From positions 632,618 through 696,617 of the forward strand of contig NZ_KI912156.1 of assembly GCF_000517125.1 (NCBI RefSeq): a DNA stretch of 64,000 nt. Direction: 5' to 3'. Shown here piece by piece: positions 1 through 8,633 of the stretch (positions are counted from its first letter, which is position 1; the number at the start of each line of letters is the position of its first letter). The DNA comes from Arthrobacter sp. MA-N2 (GTDB lineage: Bacteria; Actinomycetota; Actinomycetes; Actinomycetales; Micrococcaceae). Under the pieces are notes generated by a model. The model saw only the letters and a program-made list of their open reading frames with translations, was not told the origin of the DNA and made no database searches. The position numbers were made by a program, and so were the translations under genes.

Positions 1-1365
1 GATCGTCTCTGAGCCCATCGGAGTCGGGGTCCGGACTTCGGCAGGTAGAGGCACGGTGCCTACGGTCTCAAGGTCGTTGTCCTTCGACTCACGGAGGATC
101 AGCAGGAATGTGATGCTGATGGCGCACATGGCAGCCATGTAGATCGCTACCGGCACGATCGAACCGCCGTTGGCTGCGACAAGCGACCCCAGGATCACGG
201 GCGTGAAGCCGGCGCCCAAGAGCGTGGAGAGCTGGTTGCTCAAGGAAGCGCCCGTGTAGCGGCTGCGAGTACTGAACTGTTCCGGAAGGAATGCCGCCAG
301 CGGGCCATAGGTTGCGGAGTGGAATACCGCGAAGATGATGAACGCGACCACAACCGAACCAAACGTTCCCCGGCCGAGCAGAGTGAACAGGGGGTAGACG
401 CTTAAGGCCAAGGTCGCCATGCCAAAGATGAGCACGGGACGGCGACCCAACCGGTCCGAAAGCTTGGCATAACCAAGCGTGAGGAAGATTGCGAAGAACC
501 ATGCGATAGCAAAAGCCATCAGCACTTGTGTCCGGTCGCCGCCGTTCTGGACGGCGTAGGTGACGCCGAATGTCGAGAACGCGGTTTGCATCCCGCTGGA
601 ACCGATGATCGCAAGAGCCACCAGAATGACGGTTTTAGGTCGCTTGAGGACCTCGACTATCGGCGCGGCCTCCTTGAGCTTCTTCTCTTGGTGATAGATC
701 GCGGCTTTGAACACCGGTGTTTCATCGATCTGCCGGCGCATGTAGATACCGAGCACGAGCATGGCAGCGGAGGCGAGGAAGGGCAAACGCCACCCCCAGC
801 TCATGAACTGCTGCTCCGGAAGGAGCGCAACCAAGGCCATGGCGACCGTTGCCAGCACGGAACCGCTTGGTCCCCCTGCATTGGTGAAAGCGGCCTGGAA
901 GCCACGCTTCTTGGTCTCCGCATGTTCGAGGGCCATCAAGGCAGCTCCGCCCCATTCGCCCCCCATGGCGATGCCCTGGACCACGCGCAACAGAATAAGG
1001 ATGATCGCAGCCCAGGAACCGATGGCCGCACTGCTCGGGATGACGCCGATAAGGCAGGATCCGAGGCCCATGATCCACATCGAAGCCAGGAGTGCGCGTT
1101 TGCGCCCAAACTTGTCACCGAAGTGACCGAAGATCACGGCACCGAGCGGGCGCGCGATGTAGCCGACCGCGAAGGTTCCCAACGAGGCGATGGTCCCGGC
1201 GATGGGGCTTAGATTTGCGAAGAAGACAGGTCCGAAGACAAGGGCGGCCGCTGTGCCGTAGAGAAGGAAGTCGTAGTACTCGAGCATTGTGCCGAGGTAG
1301 CTGGAGATGAGTACCTTGCGGAGCTGTTTTGAGCTTTCCGCCTGCGGGGTCTGGCTGGTATTCAT
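1..1365 (-). CDS. MHS-family MFS transporter (3' end outside window)
   Basis: The reading frame is open from an ATG at 1365 (MNTSQTPQAESSKQ) to the left edge with no stop, so at least 455 residues are present and only the C-terminal tail is missing. The start reads into a first helix with LEYYDFLLYGTAAAL, then a second helix and the loop FGHFGDKFGR, a form of the major-facilitator loop 2-3 motif. This arrangement is typical of the metabolite:H+ symporter group, which imports small organic or aromatic acids. The gene starts 11 nt downstream of the FAH-family hydrolase stop and is the last gene of a three-gene minus-strand operon, so it probably imports the substrate of that hydrolase. The substrate is not visible from sequence. 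Confidence 0.9.
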   Translation of the reverse strand, partial: MNTSQTPQAESSKQLRKVLISSYLGTMLEYYDFLLYGTAAALVFGPVFFANLSPIAGTIASLGTFAVGYIARPLGAVIFGHFGDKFGRKRALLASMWIMGLGSCLIGVIPSSAAIGSWAAIILILLRVVQGIAMGGEWGGAALMALEHAETKKRGFQAAFTNAGGPSGSVLATVAMALVALLPEQQFMSWGWRLPFLASAAMLVLGIYMRRQIDETPVFKAAIYHQEKKLKEAAPIVEVLKRPKTVILVALAIIGSSGMQTAFSTFGVTYAVQNGGDRTQVLMAFAIAWFFAIFLTLGYAKLSDRLGRRPVLIFGMATLALSVYPLFTLLGRGTFGSVVVAFIIFAVFHSATYGPLAAFLPEQFSTRSRYTGASLSNQLSTLLGAGFTPVILGSLVAANGGSIVPVAIYMAAMCAISITFLLILRESKDNDLETVGTVPLPAEVRTPTPMGSETI

Positions 1366-1376
1366 GACGCTCCTTT

Positions 1377-2234
1377 TCAGTTCGAGTAGTCTGGGCCGGC
1401 GACGGGGTTGATGAGCGATCCTACGAGCTCGACGTCGACCCGCACTACGTCTCCGGCCTTGAGGAACTGCTGCCGAGCCCGGCCGGTTCCTCCGGGCGTC
1501 CCGGTGAGGATCACATCACCGGGGGACAGGGTGGTGAACTGGGAGACGAAGGCGATGATCTCGGGGATGGTCCAGAACAACGAGCTGGACCGTGCCGACT
1601 GCCGCTGCTCGCCGTTGACGTAGGTGGCCAGCCCGATGTCGTCGCGGTTGGCGAATTCCTCAGGGGTTACCACCCACGGGCCGAGCGGGGTGAAGGTGTC
1701 AAAGCTTTTCGCCTTCATCACATCGAGCATGCCGGATGTGAATCGTCCGAACTGCACGTCCCTGGCCGAGACGTCGTTCGCCGCGGTGATGCCGAAGACA
1801 TAATCCCAGCCGTCGTTGGCGGGGATACGGTGCCCGGACTTGCCGATGACCACGGCTATCTCGCCTTCGTAGTCAACTTCATCGGGTGCGATTTTCGGAA
1901 GGGAGATCGGCATGCGTTGGGCCGTAATGGAGGATGCTGCTTTGAGGAACACCGGGGGGTAGGCCGGTGCCTCTCTGGATACCGCAGACTTTGCCTCATT
2001 GACGTGGTCTTGGTACGCCAGGCCGAGGGCCCAAACGTTCCCCGTCAGTGCGGGCACAGGTGCCAGGAGATCATTGTCCTCATGCAAGACGTCCACTACC
2101 GACGCTGAGTCGAGTTCTTCCCGCGTGATGCCCGCGACCAGTGCGGATCCGAGGTCAGCGAACGCCGTGTCGAGGAGTTCGACGCCGGAGACGCCGCGGC
2201 GGACGATGCCCTGGGGGCTGGAGCCATATATCAC
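1377..2234 (-). CDS. Fumarylacetoacetate hydrolase (FAH) family protein
   Basis: A protein of 285 residues is predicted if translation starts at the GTG at 2234 (VIYGSSPQGI). I prefer this to the upstream ATG at 2282 because the GTG overlaps the stop of the preceding gene (GTGA, four bases), which suggests translational coupling. The FAH catalytic fold is recognisable by WALGLAYQDHVNE, the metal-ligand stretch DEVDYEGEIAVVIGK, and the C-terminal GDVILTGTPGG. Family members cleave C-C bonds or decarboxylate and isomerise 2-oxo acids such as those from homogentisate or catechol meta-cleavage. The exact substrate cannot be read from sequence. Position between a SnoaL-like gene and a transporter suggests an aromatic or sugar-acid route. 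Confidence 0.88.
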   Translation of the reverse strand: MIYGSSPQGIVRRGVSGVELLDTAFADLGSALVAGITREELDSASVVDVLHEDNDLLAPVPALTGNVWALGLAYQDHVNEAKSAVSREAPAYPPVFLKAASSITAQRMPISLPKIAPDEVDYEGEIAVVIGKSGHRIPANDGWDYVFGITAANDVSARDVQFGRFTSGMLDVMKAKSFDTFTPLGPWVVTPEEFANRDDIGLATYVNGEQRQSARSSSLFWTIPEIIAFVSQFTTLSPGDVILTGTPGGTGRARQQFLKAGDVVRVDVELVGSLINPVAGPDYSN

Positions 2235-2662
2235 AATGCCACCGCACTGGCTTCGTCGGGTGCCATGGCGGCAATGAGCCATGAGTCTTCGAACCTGACA
2301 AGCTCAGCCTCAAAGCGGGCCACACGTTCAAGCAGGGAATGCGATCCCCGGGCGTAGCGGGTGAGCACCCCGGTGGCGAGGATCCGTCCCTGAGATGCCT
2401 CAAGCACCGCGAGGTTGGTGATGACGTGCTGGGTGACCCGCTCGGTTTGTGCCTCTCTCCGGCCCAATGAGCGGGCAAGTTCTTCAAGCCCATGTGTCGT
2501 GTGTCCTGCAGCGGTCACGACTGCGTTGGGTGCGAACAACTCAACGGAAGCCGTTGCCCGGCCCGTATCGATGTTCCGGTAATGGCATAGGATCAGCTGC
2601 TCGGCGGTGAAGTGTGCAGTGGCCAGTTCATTCGCTGGCGTGGTTCCTGTCGTCGTTGACAT
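2231..2662 (-). CDS. SnoaL-like / NTF2-fold protein
   Basis: A protein of 143 residues from the ATG at 2662 (MSTTTGTTPANEL), with AGGAGA five bases upstream. A longer reading from 2731 lacks such a site. The sequence TAEQLILCHYRNIDTGRA, then VELFAPNAVV and RFEDSWLIA, matches the small cone-shaped SnoaL/NTF2-like fold found in ring-opening enzymes, isomerases and small hydrolases. It is the first gene of the operon and overlaps the FAH gene by four bases. The fold call is by pattern; the reaction is unknown. Confidence 0.72.
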   Translation of the reverse strand: MSTTTGTTPANELATAHFTAEQLILCHYRNIDTGRATASVELFAPNAVVTAAGHTTHGLEELARSLGRREAQTERVTQHVITNLAVLEASQGRILATGVLTRYARGSHSLLERVARFEAELVRFEDSWLIAAMAPDEASAVAL

Positions 2663-2766
2663 GGTTCTCCTGTCGTGGTCCGGATTGCGGGGTTGCGGTG
2701 CCCGGAGAGTGGTAGCCCCTGAGGAAGGCATCGGCCTGGAAAGGCCGGCCCAGATCCGCCGGATGG

Positions 2767-2843
2767 CATCCGTTACATATGGGCCGCTGCTGGCTCCCCA
2801 TGTCCAACGTGATGGTGTTTCCCGTCACCCTCCGTAACGGATG
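2767..2843. promoter_or_regulatory. Widely spaced inverted repeat in the PucR divergent promoter region
   Basis: CATCCGTTAC (2767-2776) and its exact reverse complement GTAACGGATG (2834-2843) lie 57 bp apart between the SnoaL-like operon and the divergent PucR-type regulator. Two inverted 10-mers about 67 bp centre to centre suit two operator half-sites bound by a dimer or tetramer, possibly with looping. The regulator assignment is inferred from position. Confidence 0.5.
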
Positions 2844-2972
2844 TCTCAAGCCTATGTGTGAATCACCTACAAGTCTTCATGGCTTTCGCTAAGATTTGGC
2901 GGTATTTTGAGTAATTATCTGTGAAAACCACAAGGTCGGATAGTGTGGCACCATCCGAACGAGGAGCATGCT

Positions 2973-4106
2973 GTGAAGAGCGCACAAATGTACACGGCAG
3001 ATCTCTGCTCCCGGGCATTGGCTGACCAAGAGGCGATTGCCCAAGCGATAACCCGGAAGATCCGGTTCGAAGTTCCGGCATATGGCGTGGTTCCCTTTGA
3101 GGACCATGTGCAGCATGTCGGCGAACAGCAATTCCAGACGGTCACACTACTGGGGGAGCGCCGGACGCCTACCGCCGTCGAGGTTGGGCGGGCCGCCGCG
3201 CTGGGGAGGCTCCGCGCGGCGCAAGGAGTCAGCGTCGAGGCCGTAATTGGCGCATTCTTCATCGGCAGCCGTGAGACCTGGAAGCTGCTCGATAAGCTAG
3301 CCACGCCAGAGGAGCGCCCCTACCTACCTGAACTCGTCACGCTCATGTGGGAGAACGTGGGGCTCCTGACTCCGGCGATTGCTGAAGCCCATGCCTCGGT
3401 AAGCCAGGCGGCCGTTGGACGCGAAGTGGTCCTGCAGCAACGGCTCGTTGATCGTTTGATGGCGGGAAGTCTTGGCGCCGAGACTGGGGAGATCGCCACC
3501 GCACTCGGGTTCGACGTCAATGCCACCTTCAGCGCGATAGTCACGGACACCGTGACAGAGGATCTGATGACAGTTCGCAGCGTCGTCAGCGCCCTCCCGG
3601 GCACTGCGGTGTTGATTCTTCATGAGGACACTGTGGTGGCGCTTACTCAACGAACTGACCTTACGCGGTTTGCCGCCCGGTTCCGCGAGCGGCTTCCCGC
3701 GGTGAGACTTGGCGTTGGGATAGATCGCCGCGGACTCGAGGGGGCGGCCGAGTCGATCGTCGACGCTCGATTGGCTCTGGCCATAGCCACCTCGGAGCAG
3801 CCGGTTCGTCTCTTCGCGACCGGATGGTGGGAGGCCCTGTTGCGCAGCGAGCGGGAAAGACTGCTACCGCTGGTCGTTGAAGGGAGGGAGCTGGTGGCCG
3901 AAAAGCCGCACTTGGTCGAAGCTGTGCGGAGCTTTGCCCAGTCCGGGTTCTCCGTGACCTTGAGCGCCAACGCGCTGCATGTCCACCCGAACACTATGGC
4001 GTACCGCTTGGAGCGATGGAAGGATCTCACCGGTTGGGACGCGCGGACGTTCGACGGTTTGATGATCTCCTTACTGGCTGCCGACAGTCGGATCGACGGA
4101 AACTAG
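2973..4106 (+). CDS. PucR/CdaR-type transcriptional regulator
   Basis: A protein of 377 residues from the GTG at 2973 (VKSAQMYTADL), with GAGGAG six bases before it. The C-terminal LSANALHVHPNTMAYRLERW followed by TGWD is the helix-turn-helix of PucR/CdaR regulators, whose domain sits at the very C-terminus. The N-terminal and central parts look like the sensing region of this group. Such proteins usually control a neighbouring catabolic operon in response to its metabolite. The gene is divergent from the SnoaL-FAH-transporter operon, and the shared intergenic region carries a 10-bp inverted repeat. Control of that operon is inferred. Confidence 0.87.
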   Translation: MKSAQMYTADLCSRALADQEAIAQAITRKIRFEVPAYGVVPFEDHVQHVGEQQFQTVTLLGERRTPTAVEVGRAAALGRLRAAQGVSVEAVIGAFFIGSRETWKLLDKLATPEERPYLPELVTLMWENVGLLTPAIAEAHASVSQAAVGREVVLQQRLVDRLMAGSLGAETGEIATALGFDVNATFSAIVTDTVTEDLMTVRSVVSALPGTAVLILHEDTVVALTQRTDLTRFAARFRERLPAVRLGVGIDRRGLEGAAESIVDARLALAIATSEQPVRLFATGWWEALLRSERERLLPLVVEGRELVAEKPHLVEAVRSFAQSGFSVTLSANALHVHPNTMAYRLERWKDLTGWDARTFDGLMISLLAADSRIDGN

Positions 4107-4172
4107 CCTCTAATCGGGCCGCGGCGGCGTGGTGCGGCCCCAAGCAGGCCCGGCGTTGCCTAGCCTAGAAGT

Positions 4173-4898
4173 ATGGTCAACCAGGGCAAGCCACCGTCAA
4201 ACGCGCGCACGTCGCCGTCGGCGAAAGGCCCTGCCCGGAACTCAAGCGCAAACCGACCGCAGGGTGCCGCAAATCCGCAAAGGCGCCGGCCGAGCCCTGC
4301 CGTGTACCGCCGTCGGAGGCTAGTGGTTTTTGGTGCCTTGCTGGTGGTCTTGGCGATGCTCGTAGCCGGGATTATGGCCATGACTTCCTCGCGTGCGAGC
4401 AACGCCGATTCCGGCGCCTCCAAGAATGACCCGAGCGGAGCTGCAGCGGCCCAGGCCCCGCAGGTGGTTCCCACTGTGGCCGCCACCACAACGCCTGCGC
4501 CCACCCCGGTCTGCGACCTCAACCTGGTGACGGTAACCGCGTCGACGGACCAGCCTTCCTATGCGGCCGGGCAGAACCCGGTGCTGAGCATGAAGATCAC
4601 CAACGGCGGGTCCGCCCCATGCCAAGTGAATGTGGGGACCTCCCAGATGGAGTTCTTGGTGACGAGTGGCGAGGACCGGATTTTCTCCTCGAAGGACTGC
4701 CAGGCGAAGGGCGAGGACCTCGTGAAGCAGATTGATCCGGGCAAGAGCGAGACGGCCAATTTCGTGTGGCAACGGAACCGGACAACGGAGGGCTGTGGCG
4801 TGGTCTCAGCCAAGCCCGGCGCTGGCGGCGCGTATTACACATTCAAAGCCATGCTGGGGAACAAGGCGAGCACCAAGGCCGTCTTCCAACTCAGCTAA
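4173..4898 (+). CDS. Membrane-anchored protein of unknown function
   Basis: A protein of 241 residues. A basic, Pro/Ser-rich cytoplasmic stretch (~1-48) is followed by one hydrophobic helix (LVVFGALLVVLAMLVAGIM, ~50-70), an Ala/Pro/Thr-rich linker, and a beta-rich extracytoplasmic domain (~110-241) with four cysteines at CDLNL, APCQV, KDCQA and EGCGV that could form disulfides. Nothing catalytic is visible. The arrangement suggests a type II membrane protein with an immunoglobulin-like outer domain. It converges on disA 26 nt away. The start at 4173 has only a weak ribosome site. Function unknown. Confidence 0.75.
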   Translation: MVNQGKPPSNARTSPSAKGPARNSSANRPQGAANPQRRRPSPAVYRRRRLVVFGALLVVLAMLVAGIMAMTSSRASNADSGASKNDPSGAAAAQAPQVVPTVAATTTPAPTPVCDLNLVTVTASTDQPSYAAGQNPVLSMKITNGGSAPCQVNVGTSQMEFLVTSGEDRIFSSKDCQAKGEDLVKQIDPGKSETANFVWQRNRTTEGCGVVSAKPGAGGAYYTFKAMLGNKASTKAVFQLS

Positions 4899-4924
4899 AG
4901 GCGGGAGCAAGGAGCCTGTGCCGG

Positions 4925-6001
4925 CTAAAGGAACCTGTCCAGCAGGCTGGCTTCAGCCATGCGACTGAGCCCTTCGCGAACGGTCCGGGCGCGCTGATCG
5001 CCTATGCCGTCCACGGTCATGAGGTCGTCGATAGTAGCGGCCATGAGGTTCTGGAGTCCGCCGAAATGTTCCACCAAACGGTCGGCCACGGCCTTCGGAA
5101 CCGACTTCAGCCCGGACAGGAGGCGGTATCCGCGGGGCTGTACCCCGGCGTCGAGCACGTCCAAGCCCCCGGCGAAACCGATGATGCCGGAAATCTTGCC
5201 CAGATCAATCAGCTCGGTGGGGCCAAGCTCCAGAAGAGCCTGGACTGCGCCGTCGATCTCGTCCGGCGAGGCGTCGGCACCGGCGTAATCGCGGATGATC
5301 ACGTCGCTGCCCGGGCCGCGACCAGTGGTGAGCTCTTCCAGCTGCAAGGACAGCAACCTGCCGTCTTCGCCCAGTTCAAGGACATACTGTGAGATTTCCT
5401 CGGCGATACGCCGGACCATTTCCTGGCGCTGGAGGGTGACGGCCACATCCCGGACGGTGACCATGGCCTCGATCTCGAGGGCCGAGAGGGCGCTGGTGAC
5501 CTGGTCCAAACGGGCACTGTAGCGTTCAAGGGTTGCGAGGGCCTGGTTGGCGCGTGCCAGGACCTTCTCGGAGCCTTCCAGCACATGGCGCAAGCCGTTG
5601 ACATACAGGGCGATGATCTGCATGGACTGGCTGACCGAAATCACCGGTACTCCGGTCTGGATGGCCACGCGCTCCGCTGTCCGATGGCGCGTCCCGGACT
5701 CCTGGGTCTCGATGCTGGAGTCCGGCACAAGCTGGACCGCGGCACGAAGGATATTCCCGGCGTCCTTGTCGCAAATGATGGCACCATCCATCTTCGCGAG
5801 CTCACGCAGCCGGGTCGGGGAGAAGTCGATGCCGATTTCAAAGCCGCCGGAACAGATCGACTCGATGGTCCGGTCCGTTCCCAGCACGATCAGGGCGCCA
5901 GTGCGCCCGCGGAGGATACGTTCCAGGCCGTCGCGCAGCGGCGTTCCGGGGGCCACCCTGCCCAGAGTCGCCTTGAGCGATTCTTCGGGGCTCCGAGCCA
6001 T
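4925..6001 (-). CDS. disA: DNA integrity scanning protein DisA (diadenylate cyclase)
   Basis: A protein of 358 residues from the ATG at 6001 (MARSPEESLK), preceded by AAGGGA. DisA condenses two ATP into cyclic di-AMP and scans DNA for branched structures. The N-terminal DAC domain carries both signature motifs, DGAIICD and GTRHRTAERVA. A helical linker follows, then a C-terminal RuvA-like helix-hairpin-helix domain (DDLMTVDGIGDQRARTVREGL). Length matches the family. radA, the usual actinobacterial neighbour, lies on the same strand but is separated by the opposite-strand prfC. Confidence 0.97.
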   Translation of the reverse strand: MARSPEESLKATLGRVAPGTPLRDGLERILRGRTGALIVLGTDRTIESICSGGFEIGIDFSPTRLRELAKMDGAIICDKDAGNILRAAVQLVPDSSIETQESGTRHRTAERVAIQTGVPVISVSQSMQIIALYVNGLRHVLEGSEKVLARANQALATLERYSARLDQVTSALSALEIEAMVTVRDVAVTLQRQEMVRRIAEEISQYVLELGEDGRLLSLQLEELTTGRGPGSDVIIRDYAGADASPDEIDGAVQALLELGPTELIDLGKISGIIGFAGGLDVLDAGVQPRGYRLLSGLKSVPKAVADRLVEHFGGLQNLMAATIDDLMTVDGIGDQRARTVREGLSRMAEASLLDRFL

Positions 6002-6894
6002 AGGTGTTCCCTTCAAAGGTGCAGGCAATCGTGCCCGCAAGTGTGCCGGTCTTCAGCAGTGAGCCGACAGGATCAAAATACTTGGTTTCCCGCAAGCTCA
6101 ATGATAGAGGTATTGACCGGCAAGAACCGCACAGGCAAGCCTTAAAGTGCCCCAAAGAAGGTTACGTGACGAGGGCCTTGAAACGCGTTCGACGGCGGCA
6201 GCCAGACCACCACTTTGCGCCGGGTTCCCCGAAGCTCAGGGAGTCATCCGAAGCCGGGCGAGCCGCTCAAGGTCGCGTCGTACGCTCAAGAGTGCTGCTT
6301 CCCTGGCCGCAGCCTTTCCGGTGTCCGGATGTGATTGCCTTCCGGGAACGCCGGTTCCGCTTGCACTGGTTTCCGGGCGGCGTCCCTGTTGGGGCCAGTC
6401 CCTGGCCGCACTGGAATTCGGGCCGGCGTTCGCGGCGGAGGAGGGGCCGAGGGGATCGTAGAACAAGTCATTTCCCGGTTTCACCATTTCAAACTATCGG
6501 CCGGTGATTTCCGAGGTTTGTGCACCTCGTTTCAATCCTGTTAAACGCTGCCTTCGATACAGGACGTGAGCGAGCGTGGGCGAAAAAGAGCTCATAGGTG
6601 AGCGAGCGTCGCTAGGGAGGCAAACGCTCGCTCACCTATCGCCGCAAGCACGCCGATCCTCTATCGGATATGCCGGCATAGACATCTGAATGCCGTCCTC
6701 CCGCCGTGCCTTTTAGACGCCGCCTTCGGCCAGCTTGGCGGGCTGGGATAAACTTAGTACCTTGGCTGGCGCGCAACCGTGCCGCTCCCTGCGTTGGCCC
6801 CGGCCGGCAACGGGCCCGGATCCAGCCTCCATCCCACGCATGGCCCGTCGTTCTTCAGTGCGGGCAACGCCCAGATCGCAGCGAAAGTAGCACC
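6002..6894. other. Long intergenic region between disA and prfC
   Basis: About 890 bases hold the divergent promoters of disA and prfC, a palindromic repeat at 6594-6639 and several GTGAGCGAGCG motif copies. An 83-codon minus-strand frame (6236-6487, MVKPGNDLFYDPLGP) has protein-like composition but no ribosome site and no family I recognise. I do not call it a gene. Confidence 0.6.
6594..6639. repeat. Palindromic intergenic repeat, 16-bp perfect arms
   Basis: The arm at 6594-6609 (ATAGGTGAGCGAGCGT) is repeated exactly in inverse at 6624-6639 around a 14-nt loop. A third copy of the core, GTGAGCGAGCGT, lies just upstream at 6566-6577, and related forms occur near 39180 and 41230. Multiplicity and position between genes suggest a REP-like dispersed element rather than a simple terminator. 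Confidence 0.75.
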
Positions 6895-8508
6895 GTGTCC
6901 CAAGAAGTCCTGAGCCCCGCCCGAGTCCAGGAAATTCACCACCAGGCGTCCCGGCGTCGGACTTTTGCGGTCATTTCGCACCCTGACGCGGGCAAGTCCA
7001 CGCTGACGGAGGCCCTCGCCCTGCATGCCAAAGTCATCGGCACCGCAGGTGCGTCGAGTGGCAAGGCCAACCGCAAGGAAACCGTTTCGGACTGGATGCA
7101 GATGGAAAAGGACCGCGGTATTTCCATCAGCTCCGCGGCCTTGCAGTTCTCCTACCGGGACACCGTGATCAACCTGCTGGATACCCCGGGTCACGCCGAT
7201 TTCTCCGAGGACACCTACCGGGTCCTGGCCGCCGTTGACTGCGCCGTCATGCTGGTGGATGCCGCGAAGGGCTTGGAAACGCAGACCATGAAGCTCTTCG
7301 AGGTCTGCAAACAGCGGAACCTGCCCATCATCACCGTCATCAATAAATGGGACCGGCCGGGCCTGGACGCCCTCGCGCTGATGGACGAAATCACAGAACG
7401 TACCGGCCTCCAACCCATGCCGCTGACCTGGGCTGTGGGCATTTCCGGCGACTTCCGTGGAGTCTGGGACCTGCGCAATGACCGCTTCGCCCGGTTCGCC
7501 CGTAACAACGCCGGCGCCAACATCGCCATCACTGAGTACTTCACCCCGGAAGAAGCAGCGGAAACGCAGGGCAACAACTGGAGCGACGCCGTCGACGAAG
7601 CCGGGCTGGTGATCGAATCGAACCTTGAATTCAACGTGGAAAGCTTCCACGCAGGAACGGCGACGCCTATCCTCTTCAGCTCGGCAGCGTTGAACTTCGG
7701 GGTCAAGGAAATCCTGGACGCATTGGTGGATTTCGCGCCTCCGGCCGCGCCCCGGCCGGACATCGACGGCGAACCCCGTTCCGTCGACGCGCCCTTCGCT
7801 GGTTTTGTCTTCAAGGTCCAGGCCGGCATGAACAAGGCCCACCGTGACCACGTCGCGTTCATCCGCGTGTGTTCCGGCGTCTTTGAGCGTGGCATGGTGG
7901 TCACGCAGACCCGTACCGGGAAGTCCTTCGCGACCAAGTACGCCCAGCAGGTGTTCGGGCGTGAACGCGAAGTCATCGACGAAGCCTACCCCGGCGATGT
8001 TGTTGGCTTGGTGAACGCGTCATCCCTGCGCGTAGGGGACAGCCTGTTCCTGGAAGAGCCCGTGGAATTCCCCGCCATCCCGCTTTTTGCGCCCGAACAT
8101 TTCCAGGTGGCCAGGTCCCAGGATCCCAGCCGCTTCAAGCAATTCCGCCGCGGGATCGAGCAACTTGAGCACGAAGGCGTCATTCAAGTGCTCCGCTCCG
8201 ACGTCCGTGGGGACCAGGCGCCGGTGCTCGCCGCTGTCGGTCCCATGCAGTTCGAAGTGGTGGAGGACCGCATGGCCCACGACTTCAACGCCCCGATGCG
8301 CTTGGAGCGCCTCCCGTACTCGATGGCGAGGATCTCGACGGCGGATGCCATGCCCGCGCTCGCGAACGTCCCTGGCGCTGAGGTGCTGTTGCGGTCCGAC
8401 GGCGAATACCTGGCGTTATTCAACGACGTCTGGGCGCTGCGCCGGATCGAGAAGAACCACCCGAACCTCACGCTGCTGCCGATCGGCACGCACAACCCCG
8501 CGAAATAG
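6895..8508 (+). CDS. prfC: Peptide chain release factor 3
   Basis: A protein of 537 residues from the GTG at 6895 (VSQEVLSPARVQ). The frame is open 63 codons further upstream, but that stretch has no family features. RF3 is a translational GTPase that removes RF1/RF2 from the ribosome after peptide release. P-loop HPDAGKST, the switch region KDRGISISSAALQF, G3 DTPGHADF and G4 NKWDRPG are all present, followed by the domain 2/3 region typical of RF3 (QFEVVEDRM, PYSMAR). Length fits the family (~530). It is divergent from disA and convergent with radA. Confidence 0.96.
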   Translation: MSQEVLSPARVQEIHHQASRRRTFAVISHPDAGKSTLTEALALHAKVIGTAGASSGKANRKETVSDWMQMEKDRGISISSAALQFSYRDTVINLLDTPGHADFSEDTYRVLAAVDCAVMLVDAAKGLETQTMKLFEVCKQRNLPIITVINKWDRPGLDALALMDEITERTGLQPMPLTWAVGISGDFRGVWDLRNDRFARFARNNAGANIAITEYFTPEEAAETQGNNWSDAVDEAGLVIESNLEFNVESFHAGTATPILFSSAALNFGVKEILDALVDFAPPAAPRPDIDGEPRSVDAPFAGFVFKVQAGMNKAHRDHVAFIRVCSGVFERGMVVTQTRTGKSFATKYAQQVFGREREVIDEAYPGDVVGLVNASSLRVGDSLFLEEPVEFPAIPLFAPEHFQVARSQDPSRFKQFRRGIEQLEHEGVIQVLRSDVRGDQAPVLAAVGPMQFEVVEDRMAHDFNAPMRLERLPYSMARISTADAMPALANVPGAEVLLRSDGEYLALFNDVWALRRIEKNHPNLTLLPIGTHNPAK

Positions 8509-8532
8509 TCCTCCAACCGCACCGCAATCCCT

Positions 8533-8615
8533 CTGGACATGCCCCTCGTATCAGCCGAGGAGTGGACATAATGCTGTTATGTCCACTCCTTGGTTCGTGC
8601 AGGGGGCATGTCCAG
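8533..8615. repeat. Long imperfect palindrome between prfC and radA
   Basis: Two 39-nt arms (8533-8571 and 8577-8615) are inverted repeats around a 5-nt loop. They match perfectly at both ends (CTGGACATGCCCC outermost, GGAGTGGACATAA next to the loop), with mismatches only in the middle. It lies between two convergent genes and could terminate both transcripts, but an 83-bp stem is far longer than a normal terminator. Confidence 0.78.
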
Positions 8616-8633
8616 TGGTGGGGCTATCTGCCG

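Noticed and set aside
526..1212. 228-codon plus-strand frame opposite the MFS transporter
   Set aside because: It is antisense of a well-supported transporter; composition is Arg/His/Gly-rich as expected for a shadow frame in high-GC DNA.
6236..6487. 83-codon minus-strand frame between disA and prfC
   Set aside because: Protein-like composition but no ribosome site, no family and no supporting context.
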